NCBI RefSeq assembly: GCF_019551435.1
Contig: NZ_CP080544.1
Location: forward strand, 868,001 to 932,000
Direction: 5' to 3'
Origin: Lysobacter soyae
GTDB taxonomy: Bacteria; Pseudomonadota; Gammaproteobacteria; Xanthomonadales; Xanthomonadaceae
Length of the DNA stretch: 64,000 nucleotides
The notes under the pieces are model-generated. The model was not told the origin of the DNA and did no database searches. It saw only the letters and a program-made list of their open reading frames with translations. Numbering within the stretch: position 1 is the stretch's first letter; the number at the start of each line of letters is the position of its first letter. The translations under genes and the position numbers were made by a program. Of this stretch, positions 8,909 through 17,551 are shown in pieces.

Positions 8909-9783
8909 CGTGCGACGCGGGCCAGTGATTCCAGACGCATGGCACGGAACGCGCCACCGACCATGGTCGCCAAAGCGACGATGACCGCCGACAGCCAAGG
9001 ATTGGCAATGCCCGACACCGGCATGCTGATCAGGGCCAATGCCGCAAGCCCGAGGGCAAGAAACAAGACGAAGGCCAAAATCACCGCGAACGGCCGTTTG
9101 AACATCGTCTTCAAACCCTGCGCCACACTACTGCGAATTCGCGGGCTTGTCTGATGCGCGTTGGCCAGGTTGGCACGTGCCATTTCCAGCCATAGGGCGA
9201 ACAAGAACAAACACAGCAGGGCAACGAGATAGAACACCAGATTGGCCTGTTCAACCTGCGCTGCCGCAATCGCCGTTTTACGGACACCTTGCACCCATTT
9301 GAAGGTGAAGAAGACCGGCAACGCAAACAAGACGAAAACGACCACAAACAAGAGATTTTGTTTCAGCTGCGGCCAAAACCCCGCATTGGAAATCCGAATC
9401 AGTTCGCGATAGCCGAGACCGCGGCCACTGCGAACGCTGCCGACCAAGCCGCTGGCGAGCCAGGTTTTCAGCAACCACGCGACGATGACGCAACACAGTA
9501 CCCCGGTGACAAACTGCGCCATGCCTTCTGCGTTTCCGGCAAGCGAACGCAGGGTTTCGACCCACGCTTGGATGCGGTCGCCCGAGTCAGTTGAAGCGCC
9601 GGCAGGGTTGAAGCCCAGGCTGGCTTTCAATTGGCGCGTCAATGGGAGCGATGCGATACCGCCGAGCAGCAGTGCGAAAACCGCAGACAGCGACAGCCAG
9701 CGCCAATGTTTGATGCCGGCGCGGAATCCTTGGCCGATGGCTTGGAGTGCGCCAACGCGCGATTGAGTAGCATGAGTCGTCAT
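8905..9783 (-). CDS. multi-pass membrane protein of unknown function
   Basis: 292 residues with about six predicted membrane segments (roughly 27-48, 88-110, 137-158, 181-202, 229-250 and 255-275). The loop between the first two helices is polar, with residues such as GDRIQAWVETLRSLAGNAEG. No motif identifies a transporter or enzyme class. The start codon overlaps the stop of the M1-family peptidase gene (ATGA at 9780-9783), and that gene in turn overlaps a small acidic protein gene, so the three appear to be one translationally coupled operon. The 3' end abuts the convergent ABC exporter gene. Confidence 0.8.
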   Translation of the reverse strand: MTTHATQSRVGALQAIGQGFRAGIKHWRWLSLSAVFALLLGGIASLPLTRQLKASLGFNPAGASTDSGDRIQAWVETLRSLAGNAEGMAQFVTGVLCCVIVAWLLKTWLASGLVGSVRSGRGLGYRELIRISNAGFWPQLKQNLLFVVVFVLFALPVFFTFKWVQGVRKTAIAAAQVEQANLVFYLVALLCLFLFALWLEMARANLANAHQTSPRIRSSVAQGLKTMFKRPFAVILAFVLFLALGLAALALISMPVSGIANPWLSAVIVALATMVGGAFRAMRLESLARVAR

Positions 9784-11837
9784 AGTGCGAACATCCAGCC
9801 GAATGCGGTTTGGAATGCGGCGCGGGCCCAGGTGGTGTAGCTCCCGGTCTCTACTGCAGCAACCGTTCGTGCGTTGTCGTTGAGATTGATATCAAGGTAG
9901 TTGCCACCCGAGGGATCGAGCGCGGCGGAGACGGCAGGCGAAGTGCTTGTGAACACCAAGTTTTGCGCGGCTTTTGCGTCGGTGATCAGACGCGTTTGTC
10001 GGCTGCCGTCCTTAAAGGTGACAACGAGCGAGCGCGGCAATGCCACGCCGCTGCGACGCAGATCCACACGCGTTTCGAATCCGCTGGCTGCCGCGGCAGT
10101 CGACACGCTGGCGATCCGGTCATTCAAACGCTTGGCGCCGTAAATCTGTGCGGCGAAGTAGGGCTTGATGATGTCGGGGCGCCCGGTGCCGTCGATCAGT
10201 GCTTGTTCCAAATCAGCGATGGACGGGTGACGGAACTTCCAGCGGTCGTAATACAGCTTCACGGCGCGCTCCATCGACTCGCGACCCACGGCGACTTCGA
10301 TGTCGTGCATCACGGTGGAAGTGCCCTGGTACACACGCGTGTAACTTTGGCTGGACTTGCGGTTCCACGCGCTGTTTCCGAGCGGGTCTTCCGGTTTGTC
10401 GGGGCGCGACATCACACGCTCGACCGCAAATGCGTTGAACGGCACAAAACCTTTCTTGTCGAAGCGCTCGATCTTCGGACCGCGGTTCAAATCACGCACC
10501 ATGCGCATGTCCCAATATTCGTTCATGCCTTCGTCGAGCATCGGCTCTTCGAATTCATTCGAGGCGAGAATGCCGTAGAAGTAGCCGTGCCCGAACTCAT
10601 GGATGGTGACGAAATCCAACATCAGATCCGGCACGCCATAACCCTTCTTGCTGGGCTCGGTCAGAGTCGCGGTGAAGAATGTCGGATATTCCATGCCGCC
10701 CGCTTCGTCCGCGTTGTAAGCGGGGACTACCGCAGTCACGGTCTTATACGGATAGGCGCCCAAGGTCTTTGAAAAATAATCGAGCGAGTCGACGGTCGAT
10801 TTCATGACGAACTTGCCGCTGGCCTCATAACCCTTGGGGTACAAGACGCGCACTTTCACATCATGGCCTGCCGGACTGCGCCAAGTGGATTCCAAAGGTG
10901 TGCCGTACTTGTCGTACGCGGTCCATGCAAAGTCGTGGACGTCGTCTTGGGCATAGTGATGGGTGGTCCAACCGTTCTTGCGGACAGGCGCACCTTGCAG
11001 CGCACCGGTGGCGCCCACGATGTAGTTGTCCGGCACTGTCAGCTTGACGTCGTAGCTACCGAAGTCGGCATAGAACTCGCTATGCAAATGCATTTCGTGG
11101 GCATTCCAGCGTGGCGCGCTGGCGCCGCGTTCACCGGGCAATTCAAGGACACCGATCTTCGGGAACCATTGGCCCACCAGATGGAAGGTGTCGAAATAGC
11201 CGGTCCGTGCCACCACGCGTGGCAATTTGTTTTCAAAGGCGATATCAAGCTGGGTGGTCGCGCCCGCGGCCACGGGCATGGGCAGATCAAGCCGTACAAC
11301 CGTTTGGTCCGTCTTCGGGCCGCCGTCGGGTTGGACAAACTGCCATTTCACCGCCTGACCGTTCTGCAAAACGCTCAGCAGTTTGGCGTCTCCCGCCTCT
11401 TTTTCATCAGAGGTCACGCCGGAGCGGAATTTGAAGCCTTTTTCTTGTTCTGTACGGAAGGTACTGCCCTTCTTGAATGCATTCAAATACAGATGCAGAT
11501 AAACGCTGCAGACGGGCTGCGCACTGCGATTGCGCCAGCCCAACTGTTGCTGGCCTTTCACCGTGTGTTTGACCGGATCAAGCGTTGCATCGATCTTGTA
11601 GCTCACGACGCGATCGGACAACGTGCCGCTATCTGCGGCGCGCTCGCCACCCCAAGCCGATGCGCTGCTGGGGGTGGTCACCATGCCGGCATTTTTGCCA
11701 GCGAGGGGAATGCTTGCGCAGCCAGCGGGGGAAGGTGCAGCGTTTTGCGTGACTGCGGCGGTTGGCGTGGGTTGCACTGAGGCGAAAACCGCCGCCGCGC
11801 ACGCCAGCGCGGAAGCCCCCAAGATCATTTTTTTCAT
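9780..11837 (-). CDS. secreted M1 family zinc aminopeptidase-like protein
   Basis: 685 residues with an N-terminal signal peptide (MKKMILGASALACAAAVFA). An M1-type beta domain (about 75-290) precedes a thermolysin-like catalytic domain. The zinc site HEFGH followed by YFYG lies near residue 415, with the third ligand Glu in PMLDEGMNEY downstream; the exopeptidase-type motif before it reads AGGMEYP, equivalent to the GAMEN region. It should be a periplasmic or surface metallopeptidase. M1 members of this bacterial subgroup are seldom characterised, so the substrate is unknown. Start and stop overlap its neighbours by four bases each, implying a fixed ratio with the small acidic protein and the membrane protein. 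Confidence 0.88.
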   Translation of the reverse strand: MKKMILGASALACAAAVFASVQPTPTAAVTQNAAPSPAGCASIPLAGKNAGMVTTPSSASAWGGERAADSGTLSDRVVSYKIDATLDPVKHTVKGQQQLGWRNRSAQPVCSVYLHLYLNAFKKGSTFRTEQEKGFKFRSGVTSDEKEAGDAKLLSVLQNGQAVKWQFVQPDGGPKTDQTVVRLDLPMPVAAGATTQLDIAFENKLPRVVARTGYFDTFHLVGQWFPKIGVLELPGERGASAPRWNAHEMHLHSEFYADFGSYDVKLTVPDNYIVGATGALQGAPVRKNGWTTHHYAQDDVHDFAWTAYDKYGTPLESTWRSPAGHDVKVRVLYPKGYEASGKFVMKSTVDSLDYFSKTLGAYPYKTVTAVVPAYNADEAGGMEYPTFFTATLTEPSKKGYGVPDLMLDFVTIHEFGHGYFYGILASNEFEEPMLDEGMNEYWDMRMVRDLNRGPKIERFDKKGFVPFNAFAVERVMSRPDKPEDPLGNSAWNRKSSQSYTRVYQGTSTVMHDIEVAVGRESMERAVKLYYDRWKFRHPSIADLEQALIDGTGRPDIIKPYFAAQIYGAKRLNDRIASVSTAAAASGFETRVDLRRSGVALPRSLVVTFKDGSRQTRLITDAKAAQNLVFTSTSPAVSAALDPSGGNYLDINLNDNARTVAAVETGSYTTWARAAFQTAFGWMFAL

Positions 11838-12130
11838 TCGTCGTCCACTGATTCGAACTCGACCAACATGTCGAGGTCGTAGGCCAATGCATCCATCGCT
11901 TCTTGAACTTTTTGCGCCGTGGAACGATTGGAGATTTCCACCTCCACTTCGTGCGCATCCGGCCCCAATTCATCGCTCAAGCCCGATGAGCTTGAGTCCG
12001 GGTCATCCATGTGCGGCATCAAGTCCGCCACTTCTTCAACGGAGTGGACGCCGTCCATCCCTTCCAACAAATTCATCATCGTCCGGATTTGACTCTCGTC
12101 GCCGGTCATACGCACGCGCAACATCATCAT
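11834..12130 (-). CDS. small acidic protein, possible ferredoxin-like fold
   Basis: 98 residues, strongly acidic (DDPDSSSSGLSDELGPD in the middle, FESVDDE at the end). The pattern beta (LRVRM), helix (SQIRTMMNLLEGMDG), beta (HSVEEVADLM) and, after the acidic linker, beta (HEVEVEISN), helix (TAQKVQEAMDALAYD) and beta (MLVEFESV) suggests a small alpha/beta sandwich like ACT or HMA domains, but no metal or ligand motif is visible. The first ATG of three in a row (12130) has GGAG six bases upstream. Its stop overlaps the start of the M1 peptidase gene. I do not recognise the family. Confidence 0.7.
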   Translation of the reverse strand: MMMLRVRMTGDESQIRTMMNLLEGMDGVHSVEEVADLMPHMDDPDSSSSGLSDELGPDAHEVEVEISNRSTAQKVQEAMDALAYDLDMLVEFESVDDE

Positions 12131-12163
12131 GATGATCTCCAGGTTTTAATGCGAACCCCAAGC

Positions 12164-13096
12164 TTACTTGGGCGTACGTACCACAGGTGCAACACTACAA
12201 ATACCAATATGGTTGGCGGGGCGCTTGTACCATTCGTCACGTCGGTTGCGCCGCGCTTCAATGGCGCGGTCGAACCAGACGGTGTCTGTACGGAAGACCT
12301 GCAAGGGCGTCCTCTCTGCAACGGGTACATCCGCCTCCAAACGAATGGATTTGATCGGAACGCGCTTGGCAGGATCTTCGAAGAAACCCATCGGTGCCGG
12401 GCCGCGCGGAATCACGCTTAAGTTTTCCATGCCTTGCAGCACGCGACCCACGACGGTGATGTTGCGATCGAGGCCGCGCGGTGCATCACCGATGATCACG
12501 TAGAGTTCCGCGCCGGTTGAGCTGTCGGCTTCATTGCCGCGTCCGGCGCCCAACGTGCCGTAGCAATGCGTCATCCACGCGGTTTGGGTGGCCGGATCAC
12601 GTGCCGCCGGAAATCCATTGGAAAAGCCGGTTTCCGGTGCCCAGCCATCCACGTCTTTCAAACGGTGGAAGGGCAATTGCTTGCTGCTGCGTTCAAATTC
12701 GGCAACCAGCTTCGGCTTGGCGCCGGCCGACAATGGCTTTGCCTTTGTTGCGTCGTCGGCGTCCGGATCTCCGAACTGCACGACGTAATTGTCCTGTGAG
12801 CGGTAGATGGAAAGGCCGTCCCAGAATCCGCCGTGTGCCAAGGCTTGGATGTTGGCGACATGTTGCGGTGCGAAATGCGGGGCCAGCTCGATGATGACCC
12901 GCTTGCCATCCGCCAGATCCATATAAAGAACCTGTGACGGGTCGGGGGTTCGCCACGCAGTCGCGGGCGCGGCATCAATGATCTGGTTGGCGGATTGATA
13001 AGTCGGCTTGTTGCCCTCAGCCCGCAAGCCGCCGGCCCAAAGTGCGGTGGCGAACAGGGCTGCGAAACCCGTGACTCGTGCGATGTGTCGATTCAT
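12164..13096 (-). CDS. secreted peptidyl-prolyl cis-trans isomerase, cyclophilin type
   Basis: 310 residues with a signal peptide (residues 1-26, ending GLRAEG), so periplasmic. A cyclophilin-type domain occupies about 55-265: LADGKRVIIELAPHFAPQHV near 62, then GGFWDGLSIYRSQDNYVVQFGD, which is the usual catalytic strand region, and the late motif ITVVGRVLQGMENL. The family speeds prolyl isomerisation during folding of exported proteins. It is longer than the PpiA type (about 190 residues) because of insertions between the strands and a C-terminal tail after 265. It precedes the small acidic protein gene on the same strand by 33 bases and may be the first gene of that unit. Confidence 0.88.
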   Translation of the reverse strand: MNRHIARVTGFAALFATALWAGGLRAEGNKPTYQSANQIIDAAPATAWRTPDPSQVLYMDLADGKRVIIELAPHFAPQHVANIQALAHGGFWDGLSIYRSQDNYVVQFGDPDADDATKAKPLSAGAKPKLVAEFERSSKQLPFHRLKDVDGWAPETGFSNGFPAARDPATQTAWMTHCYGTLGAGRGNEADSSTGAELYVIIGDAPRGLDRNITVVGRVLQGMENLSVIPRGPAPMGFFEDPAKRVPIKSIRLEADVPVAERTPLQVFRTDTVWFDRAIEARRNRRDEWYKRPANHIGICSVAPVVRTPK

Positions 13097-13137
13097 GCAA
13101 CGCCCCTCAAAAGACTCGTTGCAGAATAGCTCGATTT

Positions 13138-14379
13138 TCAGTTGCGTTCGCGCGCGATGAAATCCCGGACCTGCGGATAAACCTGCGTACGCCAGCGTCG
13201 GCCACTAAAGATGCCATAGTGCCCGGCACCTTCCACCACCAGCTTCTCGCGATCTTTTTCCGCCACATTGGTGCAAAGGTCGTGCGCGGCACTGGTTTGG
13301 CCGACACCCGAAATATCGTCGAGCTCGCCTTCGATCGTCATGATCGCCGAGCTGATTTTTGCCGGGTCAACACGCTCACCGGCAACATGCCATTGGCCGC
13401 GTGGCAACAAGTGTTCTTGGAACACGATGCGAATGCAGTCCAAATAATATTCGGCAGGCATGTCGAGCACGGCATTGTATTCATCATAGAAACGCCGGTG
13501 GGCTTGCGCGGTTTCCATGTCACCCTTCACCAAGTCGCGGTAGAAGTCCCAATGCGAAACCGCATGGCGTTCTGGGTTCATGGCAATGAATCCCATGTGC
13601 TGCAAAAAGCCCGGGTAAACGCGACGACCGGCGCCGGGGTAATTCGCGGGGACGACATGGATGACGTTTTGTTCAAACCAACTGAAGGGATGGCGCGTTG
13701 CCAAATTGTTGACCGACGTCGGCGAGCGGCGTGTATCAATCGGGCCGCCCATCATGATCAATGAATTCGGCGTGTCCTCACCGCGCGCCGCCATCAGCGA
13801 TACGGCGGCGAGTGTCGGCACCGTCGGTTGGCAGACACTGATGACATGCAGGTCGTCAGCACCGATGACGCGAATGAATTCCTCGACATACTTCACATAG
13901 TCGTCGAGCGAGAACTCACCTTCACCGACGGGAACCATGCGTGCATCAACCCAGTCGGTGATGAACACGTTGTGGTCCTGCAGCAAGCTGCGCACGGTGT
14001 CGCGCAACAACGTGGCGTGGTGGCCTGAGAGCGGTGCAACCAACAACACGTTGGGGGAGTTCATCAAACGCTCGACCGTTTGCGCATCGTCTGACAGTCG
14101 GTTGAAATGCTCGAGTTTGCAAAACGGTTTCGAGGCGACCGTGCGCTGCAGGACAGCGCACTCCCGGCCGTTGACTTCAACGCGGTCGATGTCGAAGCGC
14201 GGCTTTTCGTAATCCTTGGCCAAGCGGTGAAACAGTTCGAACCCTGCGGCGGTGCGGTCGGCCCACGGCAGTTGCGACATCCAACTCCCTTGTGAGGAAT
14301 ACATTTGTGCGCCGGCATCCGCGAGGAAAGTCCACGGTTGCAACCAAGCGCGGGTGTATTCGTTCAATTGATAAAACAT
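13138..14379 (-). CDS. phaZ: intracellular poly(3-hydroxybutyrate) depolymerase
   Basis: 413 residues, PhaZ1 type, no signal peptide. The enzyme hydrolyses stored PHB granules to 3-hydroxybutyrate oligomers. The alpha/beta-hydrolase nucleophile is a cysteine in VCQP (C183, the same position as in the Ralstonia PhaZ1 enzyme). The acid is in ELDDISG and the His in GAGHYGIFSG near the end. Length matches the family (about 410-420). The gene for 3-hydroxybutyrate dehydrogenase lies 2.3 kb away on the same strand, which would take the product on to acetoacetate. No PHB synthase gene is in the window. Confidence 0.93.
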   Translation of the reverse strand: MFYQLNEYTRAWLQPWTFLADAGAQMYSSQGSWMSQLPWADRTAAGFELFHRLAKDYEKPRFDIDRVEVNGRECAVLQRTVASKPFCKLEHFNRLSDDAQTVERLMNSPNVLLVAPLSGHHATLLRDTVRSLLQDHNVFITDWVDARMVPVGEGEFSLDDYVKYVEEFIRVIGADDLHVISVCQPTVPTLAAVSLMAARGEDTPNSLIMMGGPIDTRRSPTSVNNLATRHPFSWFEQNVIHVVPANYPGAGRRVYPGFLQHMGFIAMNPERHAVSHWDFYRDLVKGDMETAQAHRRFYDEYNAVLDMPAEYYLDCIRIVFQEHLLPRGQWHVAGERVDPAKISSAIMTIEGELDDISGVGQTSAAHDLCTNVAEKDREKLVVEGAGHYGIFSGRRWRTQVYPQVRDFIARERN

Positions 14380-14440
14380 GCAGTTCTCCGCTTGTGCAAT
14401 GCAGCATAACGCACTGGGATGAAGGTTTTCGTGCGCGGAT

Positions 14441-15034
14441 TCACCGTTTTTCCAGTCCGGTCAGCGGATGGTCGGCATGAATCCAACAATGTGCCCCGAG
14501 CGATTGCATGCCCAGTGCCGTCAGCCGGCGGGTGTAGAACGCCGCGGGTCGCTGATAGAAATCGTGGAAGTCGCCTTCCACCGCATCGCCGCGCACAAAG
14601 GTCGGCAGGCATAGGATGCCGCCGGTCAATTCGACCAGCCCCGGTAGGCCGCGGTCGATTTCTCGCGGAGTCAAATAGTGCAGGACGTCGGAGCACACCA
14701 CCAGATCCGCGGGCGGGCAGGGCCGCAACAGTTCGAAGTCACCGAACCGGGCAAAGTGGATATTCCTGCGGGCACCGAAGGTTTGTACGGCGTACTCACT
14801 GGCATCAAATCCCAAATAGTCCGCCTTCGGCCGCAGACGCTTCACGATCGGCTGCCAAGGGGCCTCGCCACAACCGATGTCCAAGACGCTGCGCAGCGGT
14901 CGTTCCAGATGGTATTCGGCCATCGCCACTGCCAAGGCGACCAGGCGCGCCACTTCCGCACGTGCGCCGATATCGCTTTTGCGATACCAGCGGTCGAAGT
15001 ATTTCTTGTCGTAAATTTTGGGGGACTTGCGCAT
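14441..15034 (-). CDS. class I SAM-dependent methyltransferase
   Basis: 197 residues. SAM-binding motif I is VLDIGCGEAPWQP (about residues 48-60), motif II YLGFDASEYAV, and the post-motif strand LVVCSDVLHYL follows. The start at 15034 begins MRKSPKIYDKKYFDRWYRKS, a conserved-looking N-terminus; an open frame continues upstream across the divergent hemJ gene but has no plausible start. The acceptor substrate is not evident. Divergent from hemJ with 39 bases between start codons, and 61 bases upstream of phaZ on the same strand. Confidence 0.88.
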   Translation of the reverse strand: MRKSPKIYDKKYFDRWYRKSDIGARAEVARLVALAVAMAEYHLERPLRSVLDIGCGEAPWQPIVKRLRPKADYLGFDASEYAVQTFGARRNIHFARFGDFELLRPCPPADLVVCSDVLHYLTPREIDRGLPGLVELTGGILCLPTFVRGDAVEGDFHDFYQRPAAFYTRRLTALGMQSLGAHCWIHADHPLTGLEKR

Positions 15035-15073
15035 GCAGCCTATGATGTCCACTTCTCTTCGGAAGAATAGTTT

Positions 15074-15499
15074 ATGGCGACGTCCTATCTCTTGATCAAA
15101 ACCGCCCACTTGGTCTTCGTGATCGCCTTCATGTCTTGCGTCTTTTACCTGCCGCGCATCTTGGTCAATATCGCGGAAGCGGGAGATGCACCGGCCGTGC
15201 GCGAGCGCTTGGTATTGATGGGGCGTCGCTTGTACCGGTTCGGACACCATATGTTCGGCATCATGGTGTTGCTCGGGCTGTGGCTGTGGTTCGGCTACAA
15301 GATCCAAGGCGGTTGGCTGCATGCCAAGTTGGTGTTGGTCGCAGTGATGCTCGCTTATTTCATTTGGGCCGGCCGACTCGTCAAGCGTGCTGCCAGCGGC
15401 GGTGCATTGCCCTCCGCGAAGACCCTGCGTTGGATCAACGAGCTACCGGTCCTCATCTTGGTGGGCATCGTGTGGCTGGTGCTCGCCAAGCCGTTCTGA
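15074..15499 (+). CDS. hemJ: HemJ-like protoporphyrinogen oxidase (CopD/UPF0093 family)
   Basis: 141 residues with four membrane helices (about 5-27, 58-76, 81-100 and 122-139). HemJ oxidises protoporphyrinogen IX to protoporphyrin IX in haem synthesis in bacteria lacking HemG/HemY. The conserved His in the first helix (IKTAHLVFVIAFM) and Lys after the second (WLHAKLVLV) are present, as are two arginines in the RRLYRFGHHMFG segment. The similarity could also be read as a CopD-family protein, but length and motifs suit HemJ. It is convergent with the patatin gene, only 3 bases apart, with no visible terminator between them. Confidence 0.85.
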   Translation: MATSYLLIKTAHLVFVIAFMSCVFYLPRILVNIAEAGDAPAVRERLVLMGRRLYRFGHHMFGIMVLLGLWLWFGYKIQGGWLHAKLVLVAVMLAYFIWAGRLVKRAASGGALPSAKTLRWINELPVLILVGIVWLVLAKPF

Positions 15500-15502
15500 C
15501 CC

Positions 15503-16723
15503 TCAAACCAGCTTGACTTGGGGTTGTTCCGCCATGCGATGCACATCGTGCACCGCATAGCCTTTGCGGCGATCCGGAAGCTTCAAGAACTCGGGGTGTT
15601 CCAAGGTCATCCGCGTATCGCGCAAACCGCTCTCCCAGTGCTCGTGCATTGCAAATCTGCCAAACGCATAGTCCTTGAAGTTTTCCTCATGTGACTTCGC
15701 CTGATAGATGAAATGCACGATGTTGAAAACCCGATCGTCCAGCCAAGGTGCCAAGGCATCTTTCAATTCATCAGGGACTTTTCGGTCGGGCAATCGCTGG
15801 ATCAAATCGCCCAGTGCCGTGCGCAGATGTTGGGTGCGCGCGACCATGTCAGTGCCATGACGCGTTCTGCTGGAATACTGAATATCCTTCTGGCGCTCGA
15901 GGACTTCCAGCATGGTGGTCGGCATCGGTCCGCGTGCGCTCCAAAGATCGACCTGCAAGGCGAGCGTGTCCTCGCGCGGCCATAGATCCAACACATATTC
16001 GAGCGGGGTATTGGAAATCAACCCGCCGTCCCAATAAGCGACCCCATCGATTTCAATGGCGGGAAATGCCGGCGGCAACGCACCCGACGCCATGATGTGC
16101 TCCGGGGTCATGCGCGTTTTGCGACTGTCGAAATAGCGGAAATTGCCGGTAGTGACTTCGGCTGCGCCGACGGTCAACCGACAGCTGTCTTTGTGATTGA
16201 TGCGGTCGAAGTCGACGCAGCGTTCAAGCGTTAGCTTCAAACTCGATGTGTCGTAAAAGCTGGTGGCTGCCTCGCCGCCACTCAAACTCAAGAACGGGGA
16301 AATAGGCCGCGATTCAAAGAACCCCGACTGACCGTTCAACATTGCCGCGCCGGCACTCAAGGCGGCCGCCCAAGCGTGGGTGAAATCAGTCTGAGGCATG
16401 GCCGACAACAGACTCCGGATATAGGTGGCCGGCATGGCGAGTGCCTCACCGGGCTGGCTGACCTGTTCCCAAAAACGTCTGAGTTGCGGGATCCGTTCTT
16501 CGGCGGGGTTGCCCGCGATGATTGCCGCATTGATGGCGCCGATGGAAATGCCGGCCAGCCAATTCGGCATCACGCCGGCCTCGGCCAAACCCTCGTAAAC
16601 GCCGCACTGGTAGGCTCCCAGCGCGCCGCCGCCTTGCAGCACCAATGCAATGGTCGGGTAATCGGCGGCAGCCGCGCGAATGCGCTGCAGCCGCTCCTCG
16701 TGCTTAGTTGATGTGCCAGCCAT
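15503..16723 (-). CDS. patatin-like phospholipase with DUF3734-type tail
   Basis: 406 residues. The patatin domain (about 24-240) has the oxyanion loop [11 protein letters not shown] (31-41), nucleophile motif GISIG with S60, and the catalytic Asp in DGG (D232). The region beyond about 275, including [24 protein letters not shown] and [14 protein letters not shown], resembles the DUF3734 tail found in this bacterial subgroup. There is no signal peptide, so it is a cytoplasmic lipid acyl hydrolase. The ATG overlaps the last 20 bases of the 3-hydroxybutyrate dehydrogenase gene. Patatin proteins occur on PHB granules in other bacteria, so a role at the granule surface is conceivable, but only as inference. 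Confidence 0.88.
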   Translation of the reverse strand: MAGTSTKHEERLQRIRAAAADYPTIALVLQGGGALGAYQCGVYEGLAEAGVMPNWLAGISIGAINAAIIAGNPAEERIPQLRRFWEQVSQPGEALAMPATYIRSLLSAMPQTDFTHAWAAALSAGAAMLNGQSGFFESRPISPFLSLSGGEAATSFYDTSSLKLTLERCVDFDRINHKDSCRLTVGAAEVTTGNFRYFDSRKTRMTPEHIMASGALPPAFPAIEIDGVAYWDGGLISNTPLEYVLDLWPREDTLALQVDLWSARGPMPTTMLEVLERQKDIQYSSRTRHGTDMVARTQHLRTALGDLIQRLPDRKVPDELKDALAPWLDDRVFNIVHFIYQAKSHEENFKDYAFGRFAMHEHWESGLRDTRMTLEHPEFLKLPDRRKGYAVHDVHRMAEQPQVKLV

Positions 16724-17492
16724 GGCTGACGATGATGCTTTGTCCGGTCAGCGCATTGGTTTCGAACGCTGCCAGGAACAATGCGACATTCGCGACGTCA
16801 TCGACCGTGGTGAATTCACCGTCGACGGTTTCCTTCAGCATGACGTTCTTAATGACTTCTTCTTCGCTGATGCCGAGCTCTTTCGCCTGTTCCGGAATCT
16901 GTTTGTCGACCAAGGGCGTGCGCACGAATCCCGGGCAAATTACATTGGAACGGATCCCGAGCTTGCCGCCTTCTTTGGCGATCACGCGGGCGAGACCGAG
17001 CAGGCCGTGTTTGGCAGTGACATAAGGTGCCTTCAGCGGCGAGGCTTCGTGCGAGTGCACCGATCCCATCATGATGATCGCGCCACCAGCCTTGCGCCGT
17101 TCCATGTCGCGCATGCATTCACGCGCTGTCAGGAATGCGCCGTCGCAATGGATGGCCAACATCTTTTTCCAATCGTCGAAGGCGAAGTCGGTGATCTTGT
17201 TAATGATCTGGATGCCCGCATTCGACACCAACACGTCGACTTTTTTCCATTGGGCAACGACTTTCGCGATGCCGTCGATGACTTCCTGTTCCTGGGTGAC
17301 GTCCATCGCAACCGCCAAGGCTTCGCCGCCGGCAGTGCGAATTTCTTGTGCAGTGGCTTCGGCGGCTTCGATCTTGAGATCGGCAATGGCAACGCGCGCG
17401 CCTGCAGCGGCATAGACCTCGGCTATGCGTTTGCCGATACCGCTAGCCGCACCGGTCACCACGCAGACCTTGTCCTTCAATGATGTGTTCAT
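16704..17492 (-). CDS. bdhA: 3-hydroxybutyrate dehydrogenase
   Basis: A 262-residue short-chain dehydrogenase that oxidises (R)-3-hydroxybutyrate to acetoacetate with NAD. Rossmann motif GAASGIGKR (about 13-21), NAG at 93-95 region, catalytic Ser in [11 protein letters not shown] and YVTAK with the catalytic Tyr and Lys. The segment [27 protein letters not shown] is characteristic of the HBDH subgroup. The start at 17492 (MNTSLKDK) is chosen because the open frame upstream encodes an implausible cysteine/arginine-rich stretch. Overlap with the patatin start implies co-translation. Together with phaZ it completes the first two steps of PHB use. Confidence 0.92.
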   Translation of the reverse strand: MNTSLKDKVCVVTGAASGIGKRIAEVYAAAGARVAIADLKIEAAEATAQEIRTAGGEALAVAMDVTQEQEVIDGIAKVVAQWKKVDVLVSNAGIQIINKITDFAFDDWKKMLAIHCDGAFLTARECMRDMERRKAGGAIIMMGSVHSHEASPLKAPYVTAKHGLLGLARVIAKEGGKLGIRSNVICPGFVRTPLVDKQIPEQAKELGISEEEVIKNVMLKETVDGEFTTVDDVANVALFLAAFETNALTGQSIIVSHGWHIN

Positions 17493-17551
17493 GAGTGCTC
17501 CTTGCGAATCCTCTATTTTCCGTGCCGCACTGGAAGCGGGATGTGAAGTGA

